Assembly: GCA_034687125.1 (NCBI GenBank)
Contig: JAQGBZ010000033.1
Location: forward strand, 248,001 to 312,000
Origin: Neelides folsomi
Lineage: Eukaryota; Arthropoda; Collembola; Neelipleona; Neelidae
Direction: 5' to 3'
DNA: 64,000 nucleotides
A program made the translations under genes and the position numbers. Positions 37,103-49,085 of the stretch are shown here, one piece after another. The notes under the pieces were generated by a model. It was not told the origin of the DNA. It searched no databases and was given only the letters and a program-made list of their open reading frames with translations. The stretch's first letter is position 1, and every line of letters starts with the position of its first letter.

Positions 37103-38549
37103 ATCTAGACGCCAATTTGTTGCTGATCTTCCTCTCGTCGGTCTCGCCCGTTGTCATTACAGTAGAATTTAAAAGTACCACACACTTACTAAACTATAAT
37201 AATAATAATTACAAAAAGTCACTTTTACCTTCTTGGCCTATTCAAGACAAAATTTTAGTAGATTCCATTCATTAGAATATATAATAATTACACCTATATT
37301 TCTACTTTAAATCTCTCTCTCTCTCTTGTTCACTTCATCTTGATGGCATGCCGTTAAATCATATCTAAATCAGCTGTGTTAATTGCATACATAACATACC
37401 GTATTGATCTTTTTTATTATTATAAATTGTATTCAATAGTTAACCTACATATAATTGTGTAAATTATAAAATAAATAGTTATACAAATTCCAAGTTTAAG
37501 TTTGGCCTTAATAATGAAATCTACTAACCTATGTATGACATATTTATAAAAATGTACCTAAATAGTTAAAGACATTTAAGAGTTAATTGAATAGCTTAAG
37601 TAATAATTACTTTTTTAAGAAACAATTTAACATACCTTACCTAATATAACATAAATAAGTATGTTAAAAATAGTTTTCAAAATAATATACGCCATTAATC
37701 GAAGATAAAGTTGATTTGTTTAATTTTTAACTAATTTTCAAAAATAATTAATACGCACGCATGTTATTATGTATTAACTTAAAGTCAATTAGATTAAAAT
37801 ATGTTAGTATAAGAGTTGAAGACTGCCTTATTTTAAAAGTACCTTCCTCGATAGACTTCAAATAGCGAAGATAGAAAAACTATACATAATTAATTAATTA
37901 ATTAATTATAGATGTATTTACTTATTATAATGTCAAAATATAGTTAATTGTATTAGTCTGTAGTGTGTGAAGCTATGTGTCACATTACAGATAATTTATG
38001 ATTTAACCAATTATTTATATAGAATTTAATGGCTAATAATTTTAATAATCATAGTCTGTGTGGTATAATTTGAAATCTCATGTACCTTATTTAATATTAA
38101 TTAACAATAAGTTATATCATCATACATAGTTCATAATTATTGGTATCATTAGTTGAAACGAAAAGTCTTAAATAAATCTCAATCGATGTCATTTCTAGCT
38201 ACTAAATAAATAAAACTTTCCCAATAAATGATCCTCTTAATTTCATATAATTTTAATACATCATTAACATGTTAATTTTTCTATATTAAATATTCTGGTT
38301 TAAACGTTCAATTAGTATTTAAACATTATTGGGAGTAGAAGATCTTGCTTGTAAGTATAAAAGCAAAGCATGATGATTGTAATTGCAGCTCACATGCTAC
38401 TAAAGGATGAAGTCCCCTTATGTGAGAAATGTGATTTTGAACCAAGTATTGTTTTCATGTTCATTCTGAAGCCGAACTGCCGAACTCAATTATTACAAAA
38501 GAAATTGTTGGAGTGAAAAGTGATTGTTTAATTTATTAACTTTGTTTTA
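37103..38549. other. 1.4 kb AT-rich spacer between UBE2O and ASH2L
   Basis: This is the UBE2O 3' flank and the ASH2L promoter. It is extremely AT-rich. A short CT run lies at about 37311-37328 and a (TTAA)n run at about 37887-37908. Several AATAAA words on the plus strand (for example near 37468) could end UBE2O. I see no open frame of interest and no inverted repeat beyond AT palindromes. Confidence 0.5.
37887..37908. repeat. (TTAA)n microsatellite
   Basis: About five consecutive TTAA units, visible by eye in noncoding AT-rich DNA. Such a run would offer clustered TTAA targets for piggyBac-type elements, but no insertion is seen here. Confidence 0.8.
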
Positions 38550-41457
38550 ATGCCATTTGGTATCCCAAACTTCGTGTCGAATCTCTTTAACTCTAAAAAA
38601 AGCGGGATGGAGTTGGAGTCGAATAACGAAGACAGTATTCAAAGTATAGAGAATAGCGAGGCATCCACGCTAGATGAATTTCCTGAAGAGTCCCAAGATT
38701 CTGTTCAGTTAATTTCCAATGTCGATGACAGCCAGAGTCAGGATACGAATATGGAGTTGGACGAAGAGACGGAAGATGAGTTTATCCAAGTTCAAGAGGC
38801 TGGAGAAGTCGTCGAAGTGGAAGATTCCACTCATGATCACGATGCTTCTCAGGAGTACAGCTTTGAAGGCGAGATAGACGGATTCAATGAAGACGGAGAC
38901 AGCGGAGGAGCAGGGACTGATCAGGAGGACAACGACATTGCAGAAAACGAGCCTGACAATTTTAAAGAAAACGGAGATCACGACCAGGACAGTGAAGTTC
39001 AACATGAAGATGATATTGAAGAAACTTGTTTGGAAATTACGCGGAGGAGACTTTCCCAAGACCGAGAAGGAAACTGTTATTGGTAAAATATTCAATATAA
39101 CGTTTCTGTTGAACATTTATAACTATAATTAATTATAAAATATAATTAAAAATGTCAATAATTGAATTTTTTATTTTCTTTAGTGGTAAAGACCGAAATT
39201 TGAACATTGCAGAATTATTGTGTGCATCATGCAATCGTTGGTACCATGAGTCTTGCATTGGATATCAACTTGGAAAGCTTGTACCCTTCATGACCAACTA
39301 TATCTTCAGCTGTAAAAATTGTTCGCAAACTGGACTTGAGTCCTTCAAGAGGCAATCAGCTCGTACGTTGATTCAACTTGAATCTATAACCTCAATCGTT
39401 TTTAATTCTTATATACAAATTATTGAACCACATAACTCTCCATTTAACCTTATAATACAACCGCTTGTTCGGGCATTATTACCTGAAAATAGCATATATC
39501 TAACTAATCAAGTGTAACAATTAAAATAAATATTTTTGACAGAATTTTCTCAAATGTGTACAACTGCATTGGCAAATCTCACACAAGCAAGTGTGAAAGA
39601 AGGCATTTGTGAAAAATATTTCTCAAAAGAGAGGGACATTGATCCGTTTTTTGATATGCATTGGGATGGAATGACGACAAGAAAATTTACGCAGTCGTGC
39701 CATACTTCGGTATAACTTTTAACTTTAACGAATATTTTATAACAAAACGAAATAAATTATTTTTTTGATGTGATATTCTATTTGTAGGTGGCTAAAGCTC
39801 TCCATAAAGAAGAGGACTTGTTCATGTGTGAAGAAAGACCCGGAGATCCGGATTCGCCATATTTCGCTCTCATTCCCGATTTAACAACAATTCGACCTAA
39901 TTACGAAGCCATGATAAAAGGAGGTTCTCTCAAAGTTACGGAGTTGAGTCAAGGTTCGTGAAATAATCTTAAAAATAGTGATAAAAACAATTAAATATTT
40001 TAATGAAGAATAAACAAGTTAATTTCAATTGTCTAAAATGCTAGGAGCTACAAATAGCTTGAGAGGAAGAGGAGCCAAGCGTCGTACTGCACTTGACACC
40101 ACCGTGACAAGCCAAGCCACTGTGGCAAAGAGATCACGTGGAGATCTCTTTCTTCCCAAGATGATTACCGGACATGGATATCCAACTGATCATCCATATA
40201 ACAAAGACGGATATCGTTACATGCTCGCAGAGCCCGATCCCAATGCACCGTTCAGACAAGAGTTTGATGAAAGTAGCGATTGTGCTGGCAAGCCGATTCC
40301 AGGATTTCTTTACCGTGTTCTCACACCTCCTGTGGTCCTTCTTGCTCTTCACGATCGTGCACCTCAAATTAAAGTCTCCGATGATCGATTGACAGCTTTA
40401 GGAGAAAAGGGATATTGTATGATCAGAGCTACTCATGGTAACAAATAATTAGTGTTTCTTTCATATATTGTTTTATAAACATCTAATTTTATAATATTAA
40501 GTTCTTATAAATATGATACAATTGTTTAATTTAATACTATGATTATGACATTACTTAAGTAATGTTTTATATCTTATAATTTTAATATATTTATAATTTT
40601 GTAAATGATTATAGGTGTCTCGAGCGGAGCGTTTTACTTTGAGGCTCAAATTAAAGATCTTCCTGATGGCGGAGCTATCAGAATTGGATTTTCACGACCA
40701 AATGGAAATCTACAGGGCCCTCTGGGCTACGACAAGTATGGATACTCTTGGAGATCAAGATTGGGAACAAAGTTTCACGAGGCAAGAGGAAAATCATATT
40801 GCAAAGGAGGATATACGAAACTTGACGTTTTGGGATGTCTTATTGTAATGCCTAATAAGAATCCCACAGCTCCGCAATCATGCAAAGATAAGGTAAAAGA
40901 TAATTGTTATTTTGTTTCAAAATTATTAAATAAAGCTTATAATGTTAAATAATTTATGCAATAATTAATAATGTTTTAAATTGTTTTTAGCCACTCGTGA
41001 GATTCAAGTCCCATTTGTACTATGAAGTAAAAGATCCTGCAAATGAGGAGAAAAAGGATGAAATGAGAGCTGGATCAAAGATTTACTTTTTTAAGAATGG
41101 GATCTGCCAAGGGGAGGCCTTTTCCGACATTTATGACGGAACCTACTTTCCAGCAATTTCCATTTATAAAAGTGTGAGAGTCGCAGTAAACTTTGGCCCA
41201 AAATTCTCACTCCCTCCTAAAGATGCACCGTGTGAATTTCTTCCGGTAAAATTAGTCAAATGGAACGATTTAGAACTAATATTGTTTAAATTTTACATTT
41301 AACGATTATAAGCTATATTTAAATTAATGTTGTTAAATTTTAGATGCAGAGTAGAGCTGAAGAGTTGACGATTGAAGAAACCTTGTCTGATCTCGTATAC
41401 CTTACTGAAAACGATGGGAAATTGACGTTGGACAAACCAGTAGCGTTGCCTCATTAG
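38550..41457 (+). CDS. ASH2L: ASH2L, core subunit of MLL/SET1 histone H3K4 methyltransferase complexes
   Basis: ASH2L, with WDR5, RBBP5 and DPY30, activates MLL/SET1 methyltransferases on H3K4. Eight exons (38550-39082, 39184-39362, 39543-39709, 39788-39953, 40045-40437, 40615-40892, 40991-41245, 41344-41457) give 694 residues. Exon 1 encodes an acidic, probably disordered N-terminal extension of about 170 residues. An atypical PHD/zinc finger follows (CYWCGKDRN ... LLCASCNRWYHESC ... CKNC), then the winged-helix DNA-binding region. The split SPRY domain carries GYCMIRATHGVSSGAFYFEA and GYDKYGYSWRSRLGTKFHEA. The C-terminal tail is the DPY30-binding helix region. Human ASH2L isoform 1 is 628 residues; the excess is in the acidic N-terminus. 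Confidence 0.97.
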
Positions 41458-41861
41458 GCATCATTTTAAAAACCGTGTATGGTTTATTTTCTCATTAATT
41501 TATCAATTAAATGATGTTAATTTTTTAATTTCTTGTATCATTTCAATCTTTCTTGTTTATTGAATTAAATAAAATAATCAGTGTAAAGGGAGAGTGCATT
41601 ATGAATTTGAATTTTATTACATTATGAGGTTATGATTAAATAGCTTGTGACTTATGACCCTTAAGACGCTTCGTTTTCTTAGCCCCTCAAAAAATTGTGG
41701 ATAGATTAAATTATATGCAATTCCAAAAAGTGAGAGTTGGTACAATTATTACTTAATTCTTTATTTAAATCGTTCGTCTATGATAAAATATTACTATTAT
41801 TGACTAATAACTTAAATAAATACAAATTCATTAAATTACCAATAAATATTGACTTGATTCA
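41458..41861. other. Spacer between convergent ASH2L and MRPL20 genes
   Basis: This 0.4 kb AT-rich stretch holds both 3' ends. AATAAA words near 41568 on the plus strand are plausible ASH2L poly(A) signals, and TTTATT words near 41760 are plausible MRPL20 signals on the minus strand. Nothing else is visible. Confidence 0.5.
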
Positions 41862-42308
41862 TCATAGCATTCCACGAGTAAAAATCCCACTAGGCGCTGG
41901 TCCAAGTTTTCCTAATTTCTCTTGGTGGGCTTTTACATAAGCGACTTTGTTGAGTGCCTTAAAAGATCTTGGTTCCCAAATAGCGAGATTGGAGATGGAT
42001 TGTCGGTTCAATGCGATGTCGGATCGAGCGAGTGATTCTAGTATCTGGTTTGGCCCTTGAGGAATATATTCCAGCTCTTCACATCCTGATTCGATTCGTT
42101 TCTCCCAGAGCTCTTTGCTCCAAATTTTTTTCAGGATCCGACCTCGAGTGACGTACTGCAATGCTTTATTCACTCTCTTTACTGCAATTGTAAAACAATT
42201 CCGACCTCGTCCATAGAAGTGAGCGGACATTTTAAGGACTTGCCTTTTCCTCCAGTATTTGTCATAATAAACTGCCTTTCTCATTACTGCACTCGTCAAA
42301 TTAACCAT
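41862..42308 (-). CDS. MRPL20: Mitochondrial large-subunit ribosomal protein bL20m (MRPL20)
   Basis: bL20m binds 16S-type rRNA early in mitochondrial large-subunit assembly. It is a single uninterrupted frame of 148 residues, the size of human MRPL20 (149); this is the only confidently assigned complete gene here without a coding intron. Family features are the basic N-terminal stretch with YWRKRQVLKMSAHFYGRGRN, then RVNKALQYVTRGR, the L20 core ending in NRQSISNLAIWEPRSFKAL, and KVAYVKAHQEKLG near the end. Its lack of introns amid intron-rich neighbours could reflect retroposition or simple intron loss, but it has no poly(A) remnant and an intact frame. Confidence 0.93.
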   Translation of the reverse strand: MVNLTSAVMRKAVYYDKYWRKRQVLKMSAHFYGRGRNCFTIAVKRVNKALQYVTRGRILKKIWSKELWEKRIESGCEELEYIPQGPNQILESLARSDIALNRQSISNLAIWEPRSFKALNKVAYVKAHQEKLGKLGPAPSGIFTRGML

Positions 42309-43027
42309 TGTAAATAGAAGTAGTCAATTCTGAAACATTAAGAAAAACAATAATTAAATTTTATAATCGTGTACTAACATAATGAAAATTATACTAACAT
42401 GCCTTCATGCCTCTCTATCAAATATGATAACTATGATAAAAGTAAAGTTGTAAAGTATACTCTACATATTACATAAATATGCATTAGAAAATAATTTAAA
42501 GTTAAATTACCCAAACACAACAAAGATAATAATCTAGTAAATACAAGATCGGCGAAACGAATCGGACCACCCGGAACAGAGAAGAAAACACCGAGATAAC
42601 CGAATACCGAATCCTATCCTCTCCACAGTCCAACAGTATAATATTCCCAATTCCGAGATTCCTAATGTGGTTCTGCTTCTGCACATGCATGTGGATAAAG
42701 AAAACTTATATGAGACTAAAGTTTGCTCTAGTTTGAAACCTTGCGAGGTTCTTTGTTCTTTTGTTTTCATTTCGCTTATTTTCGCTCCTGAATCTTGTCT
42801 TTATTTTGGTATATACCGAGTACGTTATACATTATTAATAAGTTCGTCTGTGGATAATTGTAATTAGGTGAAGGTGTATGGTTGCAAATTGTGAAATTGT
42901 GATCGTCCTTTGAGTCTTTACGTAAAGTTTCATTTTGTTTCATTTACATATTCCGTCTACAATTTATAAATTATAGGCTCGTTGATTATTTTTCACAATC
43001 ACGGATTAGTATTTTGTAAATCTTAAA
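42309..43027. promoter_or_regulatory. Divergent promoter region between MRPL20 and the unrecognised gene at 43028
   Basis: The starts diverge across 0.72 kb. Bases 42530-42800 are less AT-rich than their flanks and are open in several frames (for example 42534-42770 minus and 42667-42867 plus); this is a promoter-like composition, and I do not call genes here. Confidence 0.4.
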
Positions 43028-45453
43028 ATGGTTCAACGGAAAAAAACTCATCTGGAATCACATCCGACAAGCCCCACGATGCTCACGAATGATGGACCAC
43101 GTCCAACCAGTCCCACGAGTGATGGACAAAGTCCAACCAGCCCCACTCGTCGTGGGACTGGTTTTAACTTCGAAAAATACTATTTTGAGCAATTAGCCAA
43201 GTTTCAAAAGAATAATCGAGTATTGAAAAAAAGAGTAAAATCGATGAAATCTAAAAGTGAGGATGGATTATCTTAAAGTTATTAAACTGTTACAATTGTA
43301 TATAATGATTTATGTATGTAATTTCTTATTGTCAATAATTGATGCAAAATGTCATTTTTCTCTATTTGTAGAAGGAGCCACAAATTCTCCTGAGGTTTTT
43401 GCAGCTTTAAAAGGATTTTTCTCAAAGATAAAAACCACTGCAGAAGCTATAAAACTTATTGTCCCCGAATTTACCGAAGAGGAGATCGAGGAAAAATTCC
43501 TTGGACATCGATTTTCTGATAATGTTCAGCAGAAGACCATGAACATTGAAAGGATTCATCGATACATCAGTGTATGTACTCAAATACATATAATAATATA
43601 TATATATAAAAATAATGATGAATTATATATATATAAGAATATATATCATAATTTTACATTGACAATTCGTATAGGCATTCATGAAGAATGGAAAACTTAT
43701 TTTTCCATCTTGTACACATTTTATTACTAATTAAAATTAATACCCCACCTATTAATATTTATATTTACATACACAATCAACGCCTTAATTATAATTACAT
43801 GTTTATATTTGTTTTAGAACACAGAGGCTTTCACAGACCAAGAACGAGCTGAAAGAATTCTAACTATTCAACTTGAAAGTATCTGTCAATTGTCCTATTC
43901 CTATCGTTTAGAATCCATGCATAATTTTTATTTTGATGCTATTTATGAAAATTTGACATAATTCATTTAATATCTTTATTTGCTAATTTCAGATTTAAAA
44001 TCAAAATCTGGAAAGGCAGAGTGGTATACTGCAAAGCTTAAACAGCCAAAACCTGGAAGGTTTACTGGAACAGAAACGGACAAAAGCCGATTAGAAAAAA
44101 CGACCAATATTTTAAACTTTCTACTTCGGAAATTGGATACTCCATTTTTTACTATGGTATGAATTTGATTTCGTTTATTCAGTAAACCCAAGGGCAAAGT
44201 TCGTGACATTAGCATCGTTAAAAAACTCCTCATAATTTCCTCAGCATTCCGGTCACACGGCATAAACTTAAAGCAGGTCAACCGTCACAATGTTTTAGTT
44301 CATTTTTTAAGTTTCTCTCTTCTTGATTTTGAAAAGCACGAAACTAAAACAACTTATGATTTTGACTTTCATGAACTTGGCCTTTATAATTTTAAATTTC
44401 TTATTTTATTGATAAAGTTGTAATATGAATTAATGAATGTTTTTAATGCTTAAAAAGGTTGGAAAATCAATGGTGATGAGTGATTACGCTGTCATTGGGC
44501 TTCACATCTTCCCTCGTCAACGTAAACCCATGAGTTCTTTTACGACGTATTTAGCCTTTAAATTGGAAAGACCATTTGTATACTATCACTTTGAACTGAA
44601 GCAAAAAAATTCAGAGTTGCTCAAAGCAGTTCTCGATATACTATTTATGGTAAACTTCTTAAACTTAAACTTTATACTACTTCCAGATTTATTTTATGTA
44701 TTCGTATTAAATACAGCCTTTTTTAATTTTTATCTGCATACATTAATAATAAATAGCTTTTATTGATTTTAGTACGTATGATTAATGTTTAATTTTTATA
44801 AATGTAATGATTCGATAACTTTATAATTAATTTTATAGGACTTTGCCGATGCACTTGGATATGAGGACTATGAATTAGTTAATTTGAAGGCAACTGGATT
44901 AGACTTAGTAGCTGGAACTTCAACAAAAGTGTAAGACCTAATTTATAATTAATTTAATGTAGCATTTTATATTCAATTTATACAATGTCAAATATACTCT
45001 CGGGCTAGATTTAATTTTACTCACTCAGTTTGAGTAAGTTCTAAAACTATTTAAGCTAGCATATTAAAAATTCCTTACAATATTTAATGTATTATTATTT
45101 ATTATCCTACTAGTTCCACTCCCGTGGATCTTGAAAGATTTGAAGAGGATTTTGAGAAAAAGAAAAAAGATTGTGGTTGGGATCACCTGAGCATGACCCA
45201 AATTGAAGATCATAAAACAAAGGAATATATTTCCGAAATGTTCTGCCAAGGAGAAAAGGCTACTACTGTGAAATCATTCACCTTCACATCAAAGAATGAA
45301 GATGGTAAAGTAATGGCAAAATTTACACTTGTCGGCGATCTACCTTACGATGTCGCCCTCAAGGATTTATACAAAAATGGATTTATTGGAGATCCTCTTT
45401 TCTACATTTCAGCCTGTCGATCCAACGAAAACAATGTGGAAGACCAAATATAA
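43028..45453 (+). CDS. Unrecognised multi-exon protein of about 425 residues
   Basis: I do not recognise this protein. Seven exons join in phase: 43028-43256, 43372-43571, 43818-43878, 43993-44156, 44458-44649, 44839-44930 and 45114-45453. The third exon could instead end at 43905, adding nine residues. Residues 1-45 form a disordered Pro/Ser/Thr-rich head with three imperfect copies of a P-T-S-P-T unit (around 43064-43150). A basic segment (KKRVKSMKSK) and helical, charged regions follow. The middle has a mixed fold-like sequence (MVMSDYAVIGLHIFPRQRKP, FVYYHFELKQK). The C-terminus is charged and ends SNENNVEDQI. There is no signal peptide or membrane helix, so it is likely cytosolic or nuclear. 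Consistent splice sites, phase and amino-acid composition support a real gene; the function is unknown. Confidence 0.8.
43591..43645. repeat. AT-rich simple repeat in an intron
   Basis: Runs of TATATATA with interruptions lie in the second intron of the unrecognised gene. This is ordinary simple sequence. Confidence 0.7.
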
Positions 45454-46284
45454 GTATAGGTTTCTGTCAAATGCATCCATACTAAACTTGAAATTACCAT
45501 AAAAAGGTTTTGTATAATTTCTTAAACTTTTAAACATGGACTATCTGTATTTCAATTCGTACTATTTTTCAATATAATTTTAAACGCTAACAGATATAAC
45601 AGATATAAAAGTCAAATTGGTTAAAGGATTTTATGTATGGTATAAAATCTATAAAAGGTAATTTTATTAAAGTAGGTAATGTAAATACTTATAAAATAGT
45701 AATTTTAAACGCTTCAGGATTTTCTAATAAATATCAGTATACACACCATGGTCCAGAGTTAAGTATTTTTTTTAAATCTCTCATAATTCAAAATAGGTAC
45801 TTAACTTTGTGCATAATAAATTGTGTAAGTTGTCAATTTATATTAGGCAATAGTATATACATATTTTGTAACTATTACTAATCGTATAATACTTTGTAAC
45901 TATTTTTTATTATTCATCAATTATTGTAAAATATTAGGTTAAATATGATTTTGTTTCTAAAATAACTTTATTGACACAAATATAGTAAAATAATTATTTT
46001 TGATTTCATTTCATCACAAATATAATAAAACACTATATGTATATTTATAATATAATAATGTTAGTCTTATGATATTTATAATTAGATTTATCTATTAAAA
46101 AATGTCTATATTCTAGTATATTTTATCAATTACTGTGTAGTACAATAATTAATGTTATTTCCATTTTATATTTTATGAATTATATAGTGAACAGATTGGA
46201 TTTGATAAAGTATTTCGATATATTATACTACTTATATCATGAGATTAAAAATATTCGGTCCATATAAAATACCTTGATTTCATA
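45454..46284. other. AT-rich spacer between two convergent genes
   Basis: This 0.83 kb stretch between the stop of the unrecognised gene and the stop of the Ig/EGF gene is extremely AT-rich. An AGATATAACAGATATAA duplication lies near 45592-45610. An 82-codon frame (45633-45881) has no recognisable content. Nothing else is visible. Confidence 0.45.
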
Positions 46285-48772
46285 TTATTTAACTTGGAGA
46301 TTATAATTCCTGTTCCAATTCCAAAGTGGATCATTTGTAACACCGATACAAACTCCTCCAATGCACTTTTGATTATTTCTACATGGAACCAAGCAGAAAT
46401 TTCCGCTCTTCGGAGCCGACTCTTCATAATCACTATGAATAAGTTTACATGCTGGGGGTGTTCCAGTATAACCTGCAATAATCCAAAGCATTTTAATTTA
46501 TAAATGGTGGCTTATGAGTGTCATTTACCTTCTCTACAATGACAATTGGGATGGCCCAACACAATTTTGCAGATTTGAGATTCTGTGTTAACATATTTAC
46601 TTATTTCATCATTTTGAACATGAGGATGTGTAGGTCTCAAAGAGTGTCTTATTGGTGTTGATGGAGAATGGAAAGTAATAGCATAACAGCCTTCGTAAGG
46701 ATCTCCTCTTGATCCTTCCGGACAAGTGCACCGAACCCCATGAGAGACAAATTGACATTGAGAACCAACACCACACTTCTTACATGGATCGTAAATTGTC
46801 TTATAGCAAGTTCCTCTTCGGCATATTTCATCAAATTCGCAATTTGAACTTTCCGAACATGATTTAAGACAATTGGGTGGAGATCCAATAGTGTCGGGTT
46901 GACAGGCACAGGAATATCCTCCGTTTTGATCAATATTGCAAATTCCATGTTCCCCACAAGTTGAACAAACATTTTTCTCATCGATTTTGCTATTACTCGT
47001 GACAATACTGCTACTACTGCTAATTACTCGATCATCTTCGATTCTCTTACAATACTCATCTGGATCCCCAGTGAACCCTTGAGGACATGAACAAACTGGC
47101 TTCTGATTTACCAAATTGCACTCGGCCCTCGATCCACAATATCCATCACAAGGATGGACACATTTTGGATAAAGATAATTTTTCTTGTCGCAAATTTTTG
47201 GAGCATAACAATCAGCATGAGAATCGCATTGTGCTTTGCAAATTCCATTCCTTTGTAAATAACCTCTTCGGCACGTGCAGTTGTGTTCGGTGCCAAAAGC
47301 CACGCATTCTCCTCCCGGTCCGCATGGGTTGGGGTCACAGGGATCGGAGTTGTCCAGAACTCCACCGTCTCCTGTAAATCGCTCCATTAGGAAGTTCACC
47401 AAGTAATTACTACTCGTACTCATGGAACCTGGTTTTTGAACTTTTGAACATTGAGGTTCGTGGTTGAGGACTTTGCACACTTCTCCTGGATCGCAAAACC
47501 CGTCGTCAGTGCAGGGATCAAAACATCGTTGTTCCTCCTCTTTGCATTTGAGATCCGAAGGGCAATTTTCATTTGATCCACAAGAAAGGAAACATTCTTT
47601 TAATGGATCTCCTTGATAAGCTCCAATACAACTGCAGCTCTTTCGCTCAGCTCTCAAAATCAGCTCCACTCTGCACTCGGCGTTTTTCCCGCATTGAGGC
47701 ATGCAAGTAAAATCTATACATTGACATATTAGTTACGTTTAATACAATTATGAATTTAATAATAATATTGTAAAAATGTGCATATTTATAGATTTTGTAC
47801 TTTCTTTAGGGATCATAATATATTCGACAACTCGGAATATATTATGATGACTCGCGGTGCAAACGTAGGTTCCTTCGGGATTATCAAACTCTCTTGACAG
47901 TTTGAGACGAAATCCAAACTTTGGGTCAAAGTCGTATAGAGAATCATCAATACTCACGAGATTTCCCTGTAACAATTTTACTATAATAAAGTTTAATATG
48001 AGTGTTGTGTTACATAATTTTAAATGCTAATTGTATTTGAACCATTGAAGATTGGAACATCATTGATTATAATATTATGAAAAATCAAGATTTTTTTTTA
48101 CAAAAATTGATTTCTGAAGTGCAACTCTAATGTTTGGACGTGTAACTGCACATGGGATGATAGCTTCCGTCGCTGAAGGATCATACTTTACTTTTCCACC
48201 AGTATTTGATGAATAAAGACTTGGACCTAAAATAGCCGCGGTATTTACTCTACATTAAATAAAAGTATTTACACGATAATTTCATGAATGTTTATGTGTA
48301 TGATGACCTGGGACGAAAATGTGATGTGAATTCTCCAACTCTTTATTGAAATAGCTTACACAGGAATATTTCCCCGTGTATTTCTCTTTGATAGATTTTA
48401 GAATGGCCGTCGTCTCGTAAATCCGCTTTCTTCCAATAAAACCTCCCTCGCTCGCGTTCATTGAAATATCTGGAGCCTTCAACAGTCATTTTTATGAAAA
48501 CACTGGCCAAAATGTTTACAAGAAAATCTTACTCCATTTCCAGTATACTGCCAAGCTATTGGATAATATGCAGAGCAATTAAGAACGAGATCCACTTCAT
48601 CAGTTTTCCCTTTCCTTTCAACGATGAGAGTTTCGGAGTCTCTCAGAATTTCCCATGCTTCTGAACCGTTCACATAACTCACTTTGTAAATTTTGGTCAC
48701 TGGCAGTGGCTGATGAGCATGAAGACAATTAATGAAAATGAAAATGATTAATACTAAAACGGCCTGCCCCAT
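46285..48772 (-). CDS. Secreted protein with two VEGFR/PVR-like Ig domains and dumpy-like EGF/DP-C modules
   Basis: Six exons (48533-48772, 48308-48476, 48102-48226, 47801-47966, 46529-47713, 46285-46472) give 690 residues. Residues 1-19 are a signal peptide (MGQAVLVLIIFIFINCLHA). Residues about 30-135 are an Ig domain (VDLVLNCSAYYPIAWQ ... TGKYSCVSYF). Residues about 137-232 are a second Ig domain (EAIIPCAVTRPNIRVALQ ... DFDPKFGFRLKL ... GTYVCTAS). The IIPC, the FDPKxGF strand and the spacing resemble D2 of VEGF receptors and fly PVR, the ligand-binding domain. From residue 234 on is a cysteine-rich region like dumpy: repeats of DPCxPNPCG, CxCPxGFTGDP and CxxCGxxxxC. It ends NYNLQVK with no transmembrane helix, GPI-type tail or kinase. 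Several N-x-S/T sites occur. The function is inferred only: a matrix protein or soluble PVF/VEGF trap. Confidence 0.88.
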
Positions 48773-49085
48773 AACTCTGCTTAAACCCTTTAGATTATTT
48801 AACTTAAAATAGTTGTAAATGCACCCTCGAGATTGGGAATGTTAGACTGGTGAAGATTCTTTTAAGAAGAATGAACTCTGAACAATGGAAATGTTTTTTT
48901 TACTTTATTTTATTGTGCAGACTCATGATGAAGTCTTGTAAAGAAACACATTTTATTATATCAACGTGATTCTCTCAGTGAGAGTCTCAACATACACAAA
49001 ATACATAGAACTTGATAATGTTGGGTTTATATGCATAGTAAACACGCACTAATAAAACAGGTTCCATCGTTGAACTTCCTTAAAT
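48773..49085. promoter_or_regulatory. Short spacer with the Ig/EGF gene promoter and the DRC1 3' end
   Basis: Both flanking genes are on the minus strand, separated by 313 bases. The Ig/EGF promoter and the DRC1 poly(A) site must share this stretch. A TTTTATT word near 48901-48912 (AATAAAA on the minus strand) is a possible signal. Confidence 0.4.

Noticed and set aside
38709-39116. 135-codon minus-strand hydrophobic ORF
   Set aside because: Antisense of the acidic first exon of ASH2L; Glu/Asp codons read as Phe/Leu/Val/Ile on the other strand.
42502-42867. Several ORFs of 62-78 codons on both strands
   Set aside because: They overlap each other in a promoter-like stretch of balanced composition; none shows a domain or a splice chain.
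43257-43730. 157-codon plus-strand ORF reading through an exon of the unrecognised gene and its flanking introns
   Set aside because: Only 43372-43571 is in frame with the gene and bounded by good splice sites; the rest is AT-rich intron.
45633-45881. 82-codon plus-strand ORF in the AT-rich spacer
   Set aside because: Lys/Ile/Asn/Tyr-rich chance frame without splice context or domain.
47087-47377. 96-codon plus-strand ORF
   Set aside because: Antisense shadow of the large cysteine-rich exon of the Ig/EGF gene.
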